From a virus: a stretch of DNA of 58,299 nt. Made by a program: the position numbers and the translations under genes. A model generated the notes under the pieces. That model was not told the origin of the DNA. It did no database searches and saw only the letters and a program-made list of their open reading frames with translations. Shown in pieces: positions 44,346-51,980 of this stretch. Location: positions 1 through 58,299 of the IMG/VR virus record IMGVR_UViG_3300020060_000002; one strand, 5' to 3'. Every line of letters starts with the position of its first letter. Within the stretch, counting starts at the first letter, position 1.

Positions 44346-46091
44346 ATGGACCCGAAGCGAATCGCAGAGATCATCGCCGCTCTGGCAGGCGACGACGCGG
44401 CAAGCGTGTCCAGCGAGGACATCGCCGCCGCTCTCGCAGCCATCAAGGAGCAGGCGACTGAGTTCGCGACCTCCACCCCCAGCGCCGATACGGTGGCGTC
44501 CCTGACGACGCTGCTCGACCAGCGCAACGTCCTGCTGGCAGCCCAGACCGAGCGCACGGCCGCCGGTGACACCGCCCAGGCGCACGCCGCGGCCCTCGCC
44601 GAGCTGGACGGCACGCACGACCCGAAGCGAGACGACAACCAGCCGGATGACAAGGCCGCGCCCGTGCCGCCGACCGGTGATGAGCCAGAGGGCGGCAAGG
44701 CCAAGGAGGGCGAGGACGAGAAGCCCAAGCCCAAGCGTGCCGCGCGCACCCGCCAGCTCGGTGACCTCGACCGTGATGATGTACCGGCCGAGCCGTCCAC
44801 CGCCGGCACCGTCACCACCAGGACGCTCGTTCAGGGCGGCGTGCCGGGGCACAACCCGGGCGACGCGCTCCCGAGTGCGGCGGCGCTGGCCAAGGCGTTC
44901 GTGGACAAGGCCAAGGCGCTCTCGTCCCCATCCGCCGCTGGCCGCCACGATGTGGCGCGTATCGAGTACCAGTACCCGCCAGAGCGGATCCTGGGACACA
45001 AGGCGTCGGCCGAGGCCAACACCGAGAAGATCAACGCGGCCACCTCGCCGCAGGCCATCACCGCGGCCGGCGGGTTGTGTCTACCGCTGGAGGTCCGCTA
45101 CGACATCGAGACGATCGGTGTCACCGACCGTCCAGTCAAGGGCGCGCTGTCCGCATTCCAGGTGGAGCGCGGTGGCCTCCAGTTCCGCGCCCCATTCGAC
45201 GCGCTGGCCATGGCCACGGGCCTGGGTGTGTGGACCCAGGCCGACGACATCGCCGCGGACCCGGAGGACCCGGAGACGCTCAAGTCCTGCCTGGAGGTGA
45301 CCTGTCCCGGCGTGCTGGAGGCGTCGATCTACTCGACGTACATGTGCCTCGAGTTCGCCAACATGACCGCCCGGTTTGACACCGAGTGGGTGTCGGCCAC
45401 CAACGACTCGGCGCAGGTGGCGTGGGCACGGTTCGCCGAGAACCAGCTCCTGTCCCGTCTGGCGGCCGGCTCCAAGGCGATCAACGGCATCCACCAGCTG
45501 GGCGCGGTGCGCGACATCCTGCTGAACTTCGATCGGATCATCGCCTACTACCGCAACCGTCACCGCCTGAACGATGCGGTGCCGCTGCGGACCGTCATGC
45601 CGCGGTTCGTCATCGAGATGCTTCGAAGCGACCTGGCCATGCAGATGACCAACGCCTCGCCGGGAGAGCTGTTCGCCATCGCCCAGGCCACGCTCGAGGC
45701 GTGGTTCGGTACCCGCGGCGTCAACGTCACCTGGCACCTGGACGGCCTGGCCGGCGGCACGCAGAACGGTGTGGTGTTCCCGGCGCAGACCTATGCCGAC
45801 CTGGCGGCGGGCGCGACCGTGCCGGCCTACCCGACGGCGATCGACGCACTGCTCTTCCGCGAGGGCGACTGGCTGTTCCTGGACGGCGGCACGCTCGACC
45901 TGGGCCTGGTGCGCGACTCGAATCTCAACATGCGCAACCGGTACCAGACGTTCATCGAGACCTTCGAGGGCGTGGCATTCGTCGGCAAGGAGTCCTTGCG
46001 GATCAAGCTGCCGATCGTCCCGTCCGGGGCGTCCAGCGGCACGATCGACCCGCACGCGATCGACGCCACGCTCCCCGTCGTCACCCCGTGA
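44346..46091 (+). CDS. Major capsid protein with N-terminal scaffold-like region
   Basis: 581 residues with GAGAGG upstream. Residues 1 to about 200 are helical then very charged and Pro-rich (KAKEGEDEKPKPKRAARTRQ), as in a fused scaffold or delta domain to be removed by the protease. Residues about 200-581 fit an HK97-fold capsid: AAGGLCLPLEVRYDIETIGV, the RGGLQFRAPFDALA region, WARFAENQLLSRLAAGSKAI, and IETFEGVAFVGKESLRIKLP near the end. It is the first gene of the late structural operon. Confidence 0.88.
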   Translation: MDPKRIAEIIAALAGDDAASVSSEDIAAALAAIKEQATEFATSTPSADTVASLTTLLDQRNVLLAAQTERTAAGDTAQAHAAALAELDGTHDPKRDDNQPDDKAAPVPPTGDEPEGGKAKEGEDEKPKPKRAARTRQLGDLDRDDVPAEPSTAGTVTTRTLVQGGVPGHNPGDALPSAAALAKAFVDKAKALSSPSAAGRHDVARIEYQYPPERILGHKASAEANTEKINAATSPQAITAAGGLCLPLEVRYDIETIGVTDRPVKGALSAFQVERGGLQFRAPFDALAMATGLGVWTQADDIAADPEDPETLKSCLEVTCPGVLEASIYSTYMCLEFANMTARFDTEWVSATNDSAQVAWARFAENQLLSRLAAGSKAINGIHQLGAVRDILLNFDRIIAYYRNRHRLNDAVPLRTVMPRFVIEMLRSDLAMQMTNASPGELFAIAQATLEAWFGTRGVNVTWHLDGLAGGTQNGVVFPAQTYADLAAGATVPAYPTAIDALLFREGDWLFLDGGTLDLGLVRDSNLNMRNRYQTFIETFEGVAFVGKESLRIKLPIVPSGASSGTIDPHAIDATLPVVTP

Positions 46092-46154
46092 TCGACTGGC
46101 CCGCGCCCGCCACCCGACCCGGGCGCGGGCCAACTCGGCAGGAGGTGAGTCCGG

Positions 46155-47297
46155 GTGCTGTTCACTGAGGTGTCGCCGCCGGCCAATCCGGTACAGACGA
46201 TGGCGAACCTGCTGGCGTCCGCCGTGCGCGCAGGGGACGAGGCGAGCAACCAGTGGATGGACGGCATCGCCTGGCGCTCCGAGTCGTGCCCGACCTACCA
46301 GGGGTTCAACCCGTGCACCGAGCTGGAGGCGCCGCCCGAGGTGGGCGGTGGCGAGCTGCACTACTACGTGCCGGTCGCCTATCGAGTGCTCGACGAGTGC
46401 TCGGTCATGTCCGGCACGTTCGACACCGAGCGGGTTCGGCGGCTGACCGAGGCGGTCGCGTCGTTCGCGGTCGCCCGCGAGCTGTGGACCGGCGAACTGT
46501 CCAAGCTGGACCCGTACGGCACTCCCGCTGGCGCGGGTCAGGTCAACGGCTACCTGGCGTCGGAGAGTGCGACGGTGCTCGACGATGCCGCCGACGTGTG
46601 GTCGGCCATCGCCGCGCTGGAGGCCGCCGCCGGGGATGCGGTGCGCGGGCAGCGCGTGTTCATCCACGGGTCGGTCGCCCTGATCGGCCTGGTGTCGGAC
46701 AAGCTGGAGCGGGTGGGCAACGAGCTGCGTACCCGCACCGGCGCGGTGGTGGTGGCCGACGCCGGCTATCCGGGCACTGGCCCGGCGGTGCTCGGCACGC
46801 CCGAGGTGCAGACCGTCACCATCACCGGCGCGCCCACGGGCGGCGACTGGACGCTCACCTACGACGGCGAGACCACCGCCGTGATCGCCTGGAATGCCGT
46901 GGGCGCCACGGTGGCCGCCGCGCTGAACGCCTTGCCGAACCTGGCCGGGGTCACCGCGTCGGGTCCGGCCGGTGGACCGTACGTCGTGACCTTCCCGGCC
47001 GTGGACGGCGCCGTCGTGGAGATGACCGCCGACGGGTCGGGCCTCACCGGCGGTGTCGCCCCGGACGTGGGCGTCGCCACCACCACCCCCGGTGTCGACC
47101 CCGTTCCCGCGCAGGCTGGCGAGTGGCTGTACGCCACCGGGCCGATCGCAGTCTGGCTGGGTCCGGTGGCGACCGAAACCGAGCCCGCTTCCACAGTGGA
47201 CCGGCGCACCAACACGCGGTCAGTGTGGGGCTCGCGCATGTTCGCCGCCACGTTCGACCGCTGCGCCCACTTCGCCATTCAGGTGACCGGAGAGTAA
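46155..47297 (+). CDS. Head-associated protein with inserted beta domain
   Basis: 380 residues from GTG 46155 with GGAGG. The outer parts look like a head protein similar in layout to actinophage capsid-associated proteins (SCPTYQGFNPCTELEAPPEV, VFIHGSVALIGLVSDKLER, WGSRMFAATFDRCAHFAIQ). Residues about 215-305 are an inserted domain of known phage type (VQTVTITGAPTGGDWTLTYD, AWNAVGATVAAALNALPNLAG), often found as Ig-like decoration repeats. It may be a second capsid or vertex/decoration protein. Confidence 0.72.
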   Translation: MLFTEVSPPANPVQTMANLLASAVRAGDEASNQWMDGIAWRSESCPTYQGFNPCTELEAPPEVGGGELHYYVPVAYRVLDECSVMSGTFDTERVRRLTEAVASFAVARELWTGELSKLDPYGTPAGAGQVNGYLASESATVLDDAADVWSAIAALEAAAGDAVRGQRVFIHGSVALIGLVSDKLERVGNELRTRTGAVVVADAGYPGTGPAVLGTPEVQTVTITGAPTGGDWTLTYDGETTAVIAWNAVGATVAAALNALPNLAGVTASGPAGGPYVVTFPAVDGAVVEMTADGSGLTGGVAPDVGVATTTPGVDPVPAQAGEWLYATGPIAVWLGPVATETEPASTVDRRTNTRSVWGSRMFAATFDRCAHFAIQVTGE

Positions 47298-47307
47298 GGA
47301 CTCGATC

Positions 47308-47982
47308 ATGACTGCACCTGCGCCCTACGACGGTGCCGGCTCCCTGTTCGCCCTCGCCGTGCGCGCCACCAAGCTGGCGGCCGACGGCAGTCCGCTCGTC
47401 GGTACCTCCTCGGGCTACATCACCGACGCGCTGGTCAAGACCGACATTGGCCTGACCTACAACGAGACCGAGGCGGTGACCCAGCTCAACGGGACTGGCG
47501 TGGCGTGCGTGATGTTCCAGGCGCCCGCGTCGGTGAGTCGCGGCTCGGTCGGCGGGCTACAGATCTGCCAGCCGGACCCGGTCCTCAAGCAGTTCTTCCT
47601 GGGCGGCGACATCATCCTGTCGGAGGGCGTCACCCCGGCGCCGATCGGCTACCGGGCGCCGCTGGCGAACGTCCAGCAAAACCCGAACGGGATCTCGATC
47701 GAGTTCTGGTCGCGCGCGGTCATCGGTTCGAGCTACGCCACGGTGCTTCCCTACATCCACTGGGTGCTCCCCAAGGTCTCGTTGATCCCGGCCGGCACCT
47801 GGAGCTTGGCGGCCGACGCCGCGATGGTGCCCGAGTTCGAGGGGTACAGCGAGCAGAACACCGGGTGGGGATCCGGTCCGGAGGACGACTGGGAGTACCC
47901 GAGCGACCGTGTCTGGCAGTACGCCCGCGTTCCCACCCTGCCCGACCTCACCCGTCGGTTCATCGAGATCGAGGCGCCATGA
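47308..47982 (+). CDS. Probable major tail (tube) protein
   Basis: 224 residues. A beta-rich protein (SLFALAVRATKLAADG, YITDALVKTDIGLTYNETEAV) with FEGYSEQNTGWG near the end. Its size, composition and place after capsid genes fit a tail tube protein. In most siphoviruses the tube gene lies after the neck genes, so a head or neck role is also possible. Confidence 0.6.
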   Translation: MTAPAPYDGAGSLFALAVRATKLAADGSPLVGTSSGYITDALVKTDIGLTYNETEAVTQLNGTGVACVMFQAPASVSRGSVGGLQICQPDPVLKQFFLGGDIILSEGVTPAPIGYRAPLANVQQNPNGISIEFWSRAVIGSSYATVLPYIHWVLPKVSLIPAGTWSLAADAAMVPEFEGYSEQNTGWGSGPEDDWEYPSDRVWQYARVPTLPDLTRRFIEIEAP

Positions 47983-48230
47983 GCGAGACGCACGGACCGA
48001 CCCCCACCAGTCAGGGTGTGCGCGGGTATCGCGACCTCACCGCGAGCGAGGTGGCGCTCATCAATCAGATCAAGGCCACCGAGGAGATCGTCGCCGAGTT
48101 GTGGCACGGGGTGGCGAACCTTGACGACTCGGACCCGCGCTGGCGGGCCGTGGCGCGTACCCACTTTCAGGAGGGGTTTTCCGCGCTGGTGCGCAGCATC
48201 GCGCAGCCGCACGACCCGTTCGCCAGCTGA
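47979..48230 (+). CDS. acb2: Acb2/Tad1-type hairpin protein (likely anti-CBASS cyclic nucleotide sponge)
   Basis: 83 residues, ATGA-coupled to the tail-type gene. It matches the Acb2/Tad1 hairpin pattern: GYRDLTASEVALINQIKATE, then DPRWRAVARTHFQEGFSALV and RSIAQP. In Acb2 the residues corresponding to Y in GYR, the RW pair and the THxQxGF helix build the dimer and hexamer and bind cyclic di- and trinucleotides, blocking CBASS and sometimes Thoeris signalling. Complete length for the family. It lies inside the structural operon, as small Acb2-like genes often do. Anti-defence activity is inferred from the family. Confidence 0.8.
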   Translation: MSETHGPTPTSQGVRGYRDLTASEVALINQIKATEEIVAELWHGVANLDDSDPRWRAVARTHFQEGFSALVRSIAQPHDPFAS

Positions 48231-48246
48231 TCGAGGAGGTGGACCG

Positions 48247-48990
48247 TTGAGCACTCCCGGCGTGCCGGCGTCGAGCCAGGTGTGTTCGGCGTGGGCCACG
48301 GTCGACGACCTACCCGACAACAAGCCCGACCTGCCCCCGGAGCGCTGGGCCGAGCTGCTGCTCGTCGCGACCGAGATCCTGTGGGCGCTGTCGGGCCGGC
48401 GCTGGAGCGGTGACGGGAGCTGCGAGGCGACCGCCACCCTGTACGTCGAGAATCAGCGCTGCTGTGGATGGTGGCCCGGGGGGAGCCCGGTGGCCGGTTA
48501 CTACGTCCCCGCGCTGATTCCGCGCGGGGCGAGCGTGAGCCAGCAGGCGGTCAAACTTCCGCACGACGAGGTCACCGAGATCCTGACCGTGACAATCGGG
48601 GGGTTGGCGTTCGCAGCTTGGCGCCACACCGGCTCCTGGCTGCGTCGCACCGACGGGCTCGGCTGGCAGGACTGCGGCGGGCGCGACGTGGTCGTCGAGT
48701 ACCTGTGGGGGCACGCTCCCCCGGCCGGCGGGAAGCGGGCGGTGGTGCTCCTGGCGATCGAGCTGGGCAAGGACGAGGTCGGCGATTCGTCGTGCAAGCT
48801 GCCCAAGCGGGTGGTCAGCGTGACCCGCCAGGGTGTGTCCATGATGCTGATCGACCCGCAGACGTTCCTCCAGCGCGGCAAGCTCGGTATGCCGGACATC
48901 GACCAGTGGCTGGCATCGGTCAACCCCCGAGGTCTGGCTGAGCGCGGCACCGTCTGGTCGCCGGACGTTCCGCGCGCGACTCTCGGCTAG
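48247..48990 (+). CDS. Head-to-tail adaptor
   Basis: 247 residues from TTG 48247 with GAGGAGG upstream. It has helices at LPPERWAELLLVATEILWALSG and a middle beta region (ILTVTIGGLAFAAWRHTGSW), ending in MLIDPQTFLQRGKLGMPDID. The order capsid, adaptor, stopper, neck, tail supports the call, and the start resembles actinophage adaptor proteins that have an N-terminal four-helix part. Cys residues are more frequent than usual. Confidence 0.75.
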   Translation: MSTPGVPASSQVCSAWATVDDLPDNKPDLPPERWAELLLVATEILWALSGRRWSGDGSCEATATLYVENQRCCGWWPGGSPVAGYYVPALIPRGASVSQQAVKLPHDEVTEILTVTIGGLAFAAWRHTGSWLRRTDGLGWQDCGGRDVVVEYLWGHAPPAGGKRAVVLLAIELGKDEVGDSSCKLPKRVVSVTRQGVSMMLIDPQTFLQRGKLGMPDIDQWLASVNPRGLAERGTVWSPDVPRATLG

Positions 48991-49013
48991 CGACCCCGCG
49001 ATTCAGGGGGTCG
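48991..49013 (+). terminator. Hairpin at the end of the adaptor gene
   Basis: A 7-bp stem (48991-48997 with 49007-49013) and a 9-base loop directly after the stop. It lacks a U-tract and may only slow transcription. Confidence 0.4.
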
Positions 49014-49021
49014 CAGGCGAT

Positions 49022-49033
49022 ACGCTCCGAGCC
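49022..49033 (+). promoter_or_regulatory. Leaderless -10 box inside the structural operon
   Basis: TACGCT lies 7 bases before ATG 49034, which has no ribosome site. The -35 region is poor. It may give an extra late transcript. Confidence 0.35.
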
Positions 49034-49219
49034 ATGCTCTCCAGGCCATATGACCCATACAGCCCCCACGTGCCGGCTGTGACGCCCGCCCCCACGCCGG
49101 AGGTCGTCCCGGTCCCCGATCCGTCGCCACAGCCGCAGGCGGCCAGGCAGGCACCCAGAACCCGCCGTCGTGCACCGGCTCGCAAGCGCAAGGTCACGCC
49201 ACCCAAGGCCATCAAGTGA
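49034..49219 (+). CDS. Pro/Ala/Arg-rich small protein
   Basis: 61 residues. Pro-rich start (PYDPYSPHVPAVTPAPTPEV) and very basic end (RTRRRAPARKRKVTPPKAIK). Probably disordered; it could bind DNA or the capsid interior. ATGA-type overlap with the next gene supports it. Confidence 0.6.
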   Translation: MLSRPYDPYSPHVPAVTPAPTPEVVPVPDPSPQPQAARQAPRTRRRAPARKRKVTPPKAIK

Positions 49220-49758
49220 GCGCGCCCACCGGCCCGGTACTGCTGCTCCCCCAAGCCGAGGGGCTCCTCGCCGAGCTGGAGGCGTTCTACGCGGCCAACG
49301 GCGTGGCCCTGCCGGACCGTCGAGTCGTCGCCCCGGGCGCCCCCGGCACGATCGCGTGGGACTGCGAGCAGGTGGTGGTGGCGCTCTCGCAACTCACCAC
49401 CGGCTCGGGCTCCGGTCAGGTCAACGTGCTGCCACAGTGGGGCAGCCCGGCCGGCGTGGGCCTCATTCGCTACGCCACCTGGAGCGTGCAGGTGATTCGC
49501 TGCACGCCGCAGATGGACGACGACGGCAACGCACCGACGGCCGAGGCCCTGCTGGCAGCCGGCGTGTCCGGGCTCGCCGACGCGGGCCTGATGAGTCAGT
49601 GTTTCGTGTCGATGGCCGCCACCGCCAACGCCATCCCGCGGGACTGGATGCCCATCGGTGGGGCGATCAACGCGGGACAGGTCACCTCGCTCGGACCCGA
49701 GGGTCCGTTCCACGGATACGAGGCCGCGGTGACCTTGACGGCGATGGAGGCATCATGA
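49216..49758 (+). CDS. Head-tail connector or tail terminator-like protein
   Basis: 180 residues from GTG 49216. It has a helix (EGLLAELEAFYAANGVAL) and beta strands (IAWDCEQVVVALSQLTTGSG, YATWSVQVIRCTP) and ends in EAAVTLTAMEAS. Size and position between adaptor and neck genes fit a stopper or tail terminator. No named family recognised. Confidence 0.6.
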   Translation: MSAPTGPVLLLPQAEGLLAELEAFYAANGVALPDRRVVAPGAPGTIAWDCEQVVVALSQLTTGSGSGQVNVLPQWGSPAGVGLIRYATWSVQVIRCTPQMDDDGNAPTAEALLAAGVSGLADAGLMSQCFVSMAATANAIPRDWMPIGGAINAGQVTSLGPEGPFHGYEAAVTLTAMEAS

Positions 49759-50168
49759 TCACCGTGCGGGCCGGCAACGTCAACGTCAGGGCCGGCGACA
49801 TCAGAGCGCTGGAGGAGCACGAGATCGAGCCGGACCTGGATCGCCGGGCGACCGCGCTCCAGGGGGCACTGATCCGCGAGGTACCCAAGCGCACCGCTCG
49901 GCTCGCCGGCACCATCCGTAAGAATCGTGGGCGCACCGTGCTCGGGCCGCACGTGGACGTGATCGTCGGTCGAGACGGGCTCACGGACTACCTGGGGTAC
50001 ATCCTGCATGGCACGCCGCCGCACCTCATCGCGGCCATTCAGAACCGGCCGAACGCCTCGCTGCGGTACATGGCCGGCGGCACGGTGGTGTTCCGCAAGG
50101 TCGTGCGCCACCCGGGGACGACGCCTCGAAACTTCATGATCAACGCTCTCCCGGTCGCGCTAAGATAA
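49755..50168 (+). CDS. HK97 gp10-like neck/tail-completion protein
   Basis: 137 residues, ATGA-coupled. The HK97 gp10-type pattern is present: LDRRATALQGALIREVPKRTARLAGTI near the start, VIVGRDGLTDYLGYILHGTPPH in the middle and RHPGTTPRNFMINAL at the end. These proteins join the head connector to the tail. The structural operon is then interrupted by an HNH gene. Confidence 0.8.
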   Translation: MITVRAGNVNVRAGDIRALEEHEIEPDLDRRATALQGALIREVPKRTARLAGTIRKNRGRTVLGPHVDVIVGRDGLTDYLGYILHGTPPHLIAAIQNRPNASLRYMAGGTVVFRKVVRHPGTTPRNFMINALPVALR

Positions 50169-50172
50169 GTTC
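50161..50172 (+). promoter_or_regulatory. Leaderless -10 box before the HNH gene
   Basis: TAAGAT at 50161-50166 lies 6 bases before ATG 50173 with no ribosome site. It overlaps the end of the neck gene. The HNH insertion therefore seems to carry its own promoter. Confidence 0.5.
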
Positions 50173-50649
50173 ATGGAGTGGAGAACCGTGCCCGGATTCC
50201 CGAACTACAGGATCAGCAGCGCTGGCGAAGTCTGGTCGGCGGGCTATCGCGACCGCCGCGGATGGTGGCGTAAGCCCAAGCGCATCGGTGGCGGCCGTGA
50301 TGGCTCCGGCTATCGGCAAGTAGCGCTCGTGGGGCCGGATGGCCAACGGATGCGCAAGGTGCACCTGCTGCTGTGTGAGGCATGGCACGGGTCACGGCCG
50401 GCCGGTATGCAGGCCCGCCATCAGGACGGGGATCAGCTGAACAACACGCCTGGCAATGTGACCTGGGGGACGCCGAGCGAGAACATGCGCGACCAGGTGC
50501 GGCACGGCACGCATGTCAACACCCGGAAGACGCGTTGTCCACGCGGCCATCAGCTGGCACTGCCCGCCATGGGCAAGCGGCGGCGGTGCCGCCTCTGTGA
50601 GAACGATGGCGATCGTCGTCGTTACGCCGAGCGCAAGGCCCTGCGATGA
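50173..50649 (+). CDS. NUMOD4/HNH homing endonuclease
   Basis: 158 residues. The N-terminus has the NUMOD4 motif (EWRTVPGFPNYRISSAGEVW). HNH residues follow: KVHLLLCEAWHG, ARHQDGDQLNNTPGNVTWG with H, D and N, then SENMRDQVRHG. A C-terminal zinc pair (RCPRGHQL, CRLCEND) completes it. Such free-standing enzymes spread by cutting intronless or insertionless alleles. It separates neck from tail chaperone genes, a likely homing insertion. Confidence 0.92.
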   Translation: MEWRTVPGFPNYRISSAGEVWSAGYRDRRGWWRKPKRIGGGRDGSGYRQVALVGPDGQRMRKVHLLLCEAWHGSRPAGMQARHQDGDQLNNTPGNVTWGTPSENMRDQVRHGTHVNTRKTRCPRGHQLALPAMGKRRRCRLCENDGDRRRYAERKALR

Positions 50650-50837
50650 TGCGCCTCCCGTTCGGCCGCCGGCTCGACTGGAAGCCCTACCGCGGCACCC
50701 GCTACGCGCGCGGTTGGATCGAGTTTCGCTCCGGCGGACAGGCGGGTTCGTGGCCGTGGCGTGAGGTCTATATCCGCGGTCGGGGCTCTCTGATCCTGTC
50801 CCGCACCCGCGCACGCAGGCGGGTGACACTGCGATGA
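50646..50837 (+). CDS. Small basic protein of the HNH island
   Basis: 63 residues from ATG 50646. Very basic with Trp and Tyr (RRLDWKPYRGTRYARGWIEF, RTRARRRVTLR). It is coupled by 4-base overlaps to both neighbours and was probably acquired with the HNH gene. Function unknown. Confidence 0.62.
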   Translation: MMRLPFGRRLDWKPYRGTRYARGWIEFRSGGQAGSWPWREVYIRGRGSLILSRTRARRRVTLR

Positions 50838-51055
50838 ACGAGTGGATCGGCGAGACGGGCGATACGCGACGGCCGACATGGCGGGAGCGCAGGCGTCGGC
50901 GCAAGCAGTGCTTCCACCACGAGCACGGTGGCAACCCGGCGAACACCCGGCCGGCGGTGTCCTGGATCAGGCAGCAGATCATCGAGACCGGTAAGGCCAA
51001 GATCTTTTGGTGCGACGAGAGCATGGGTGGCTGCGGCAAGTCGTGGTTCACGTGA
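50834..51055 (+). CDS. Small zinc-type protein of the HNH island
   Basis: 73 residues. A basic N-terminal half (RRPTWRERRRRRKQC) with CFHHEH, and a C-terminal WCDESMGGCGKSW; Cys and His are placed for a zinc site. A GTGA overlap links it to the 51052 start. Function unknown. Confidence 0.62.
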   Translation: MNEWIGETGDTRRPTWRERRRRRKQCFHHEHGGNPANTRPAVSWIRQQIIETGKAKIFWCDESMGGCGKSWFT

Positions 51056-51177
51056 GCCCGAGAGAGATCGCATTCCTCACGGATTGGCGCGGGTGGTTCG
51101 AGGCGGCCAAGCTCACGCTCTACCTGGTAGCGATCTACATGGGACTGACATACCTGTTGCGACGTAAGGAGAGCACG

Positions 51178-51681
51178 ATGGCAGGCAAGCGGTACGGCGG
51201 CGGCGCCAAAGCGGCCCAGCGGCTCGACCAAGCGCACCAGTGGGAGCTGGAGGTGCTGCGGTTCGACGAGGAGGAGGTGCACGAGTTCACCACCGTGCGC
51301 AAGGTCGACACCCTGCTCGCCGCCCAGTTCATGAACATCGGCGAGGACGACGCCGGCCGGCTGCTGCGCGTCATCGGGAAGCTCATCGGGAAGACGCTCG
51401 ACAACGCCGACGGCGTGCCAGTGCAGTGGGCCGCGGTGGCGCTGCCGAAACCCAAGAACGCCAAGGCCGGCTACGAGCCCAAGTTCCGTGGTCCGGACGG
51501 CAAGCTGTACCCGATGGACCAGGCCGTCAAGTTCGAGGAGATCGGTCAGGGCTCGAGCCGGCGACGCTGGGAGGCGCTACTCGTGGACGAGGACGCCACC
51601 ACCGCGCTGGACTCCCTCGCCGAGATCACCAAGGACCTGATCGAGGTGTCCACCGGCGGCCGCCCTACGGTCGGGTCGTAG
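51178..51681 (+). CDS. Tail assembly chaperone (upstream frame; longer membrane-anchored form from 51052)
   Basis: 167 residues from ATG 51178 with TAAGGAG upstream. Its size, place before the tape measure gene and the overlapping frame behind it identify a tail assembly chaperone. The same frame is open back to GTG 51052, which sits in a GTGA overlap with the previous gene and would add 42 residues including a membrane helix (KLTLYLVAIYMGLTYLL). Either a small membrane-protein gene has lost its stop and is fused here, or two forms are made. Confidence 0.75.
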   Translation: MAGKRYGGGAKAAQRLDQAHQWELEVLRFDEEEVHEFTTVRKVDTLLAAQFMNIGEDDAGRLLRVIGKLIGKTLDNADGVPVQWAAVALPKPKNAKAGYEPKFRGPDGKLYPMDQAVKFEEIGQGSSRRRWEALLVDEDATTALDSLAEITKDLIEVSTGGRPTVGS

Positions 51682-51965
51682 CCATCGTCTCTACGATCCG
51701 ACACCCCCTCTACGGGCCGTGGATTCGCGGCCAGATGGCGCTGCACGGCATCGATACGCGGATGCCGCTCGCCGACTGGGTGGACATCATCCATGCCACG
51801 CTCGCGAGCGCGCCACACGAGGTGTTGACCAAGCTCAACGAGCAGTTCGTCATCAATGCCGTCCTGGCCGACCCGGAGGGTGCGCGCGCGACGTGGGGCG
51901 CACTGCCTGAGCACCAGCTCAAGCAGTCGGCCGAAGCGAGGTTCGCGGACGCCGAGCAGGGGTGA
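51678..51965 (+). CDS. Tail assembly chaperone, -1 frameshift extension
   Basis: About 95 residues (VAIVSTIRHPLYGPWIRGQM and on to QSAEARFADAEQG) in the frame one base back from the upstream chaperone, with no good start codon or ribosome site of its own. Siphoviruses commonly make this part by -1 frameshifting. I did not find a clean slippery heptamer; the repeat GGTCGGGTCG just before the stop is a candidate place. The frame is open from 51240, so the slip could be earlier. Confidence 0.65.
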   Translation, partial: VAIVSTIRHPLYGPWIRGQMALHGIDTRMPLADWVDIIHATLASAPHEVLTKLNEQFVINAVLADPEGARATWGALPEHQLKQSAEARFADAEQG

Positions 51966-51980
51966 CGAGGAGGGCGGCCA

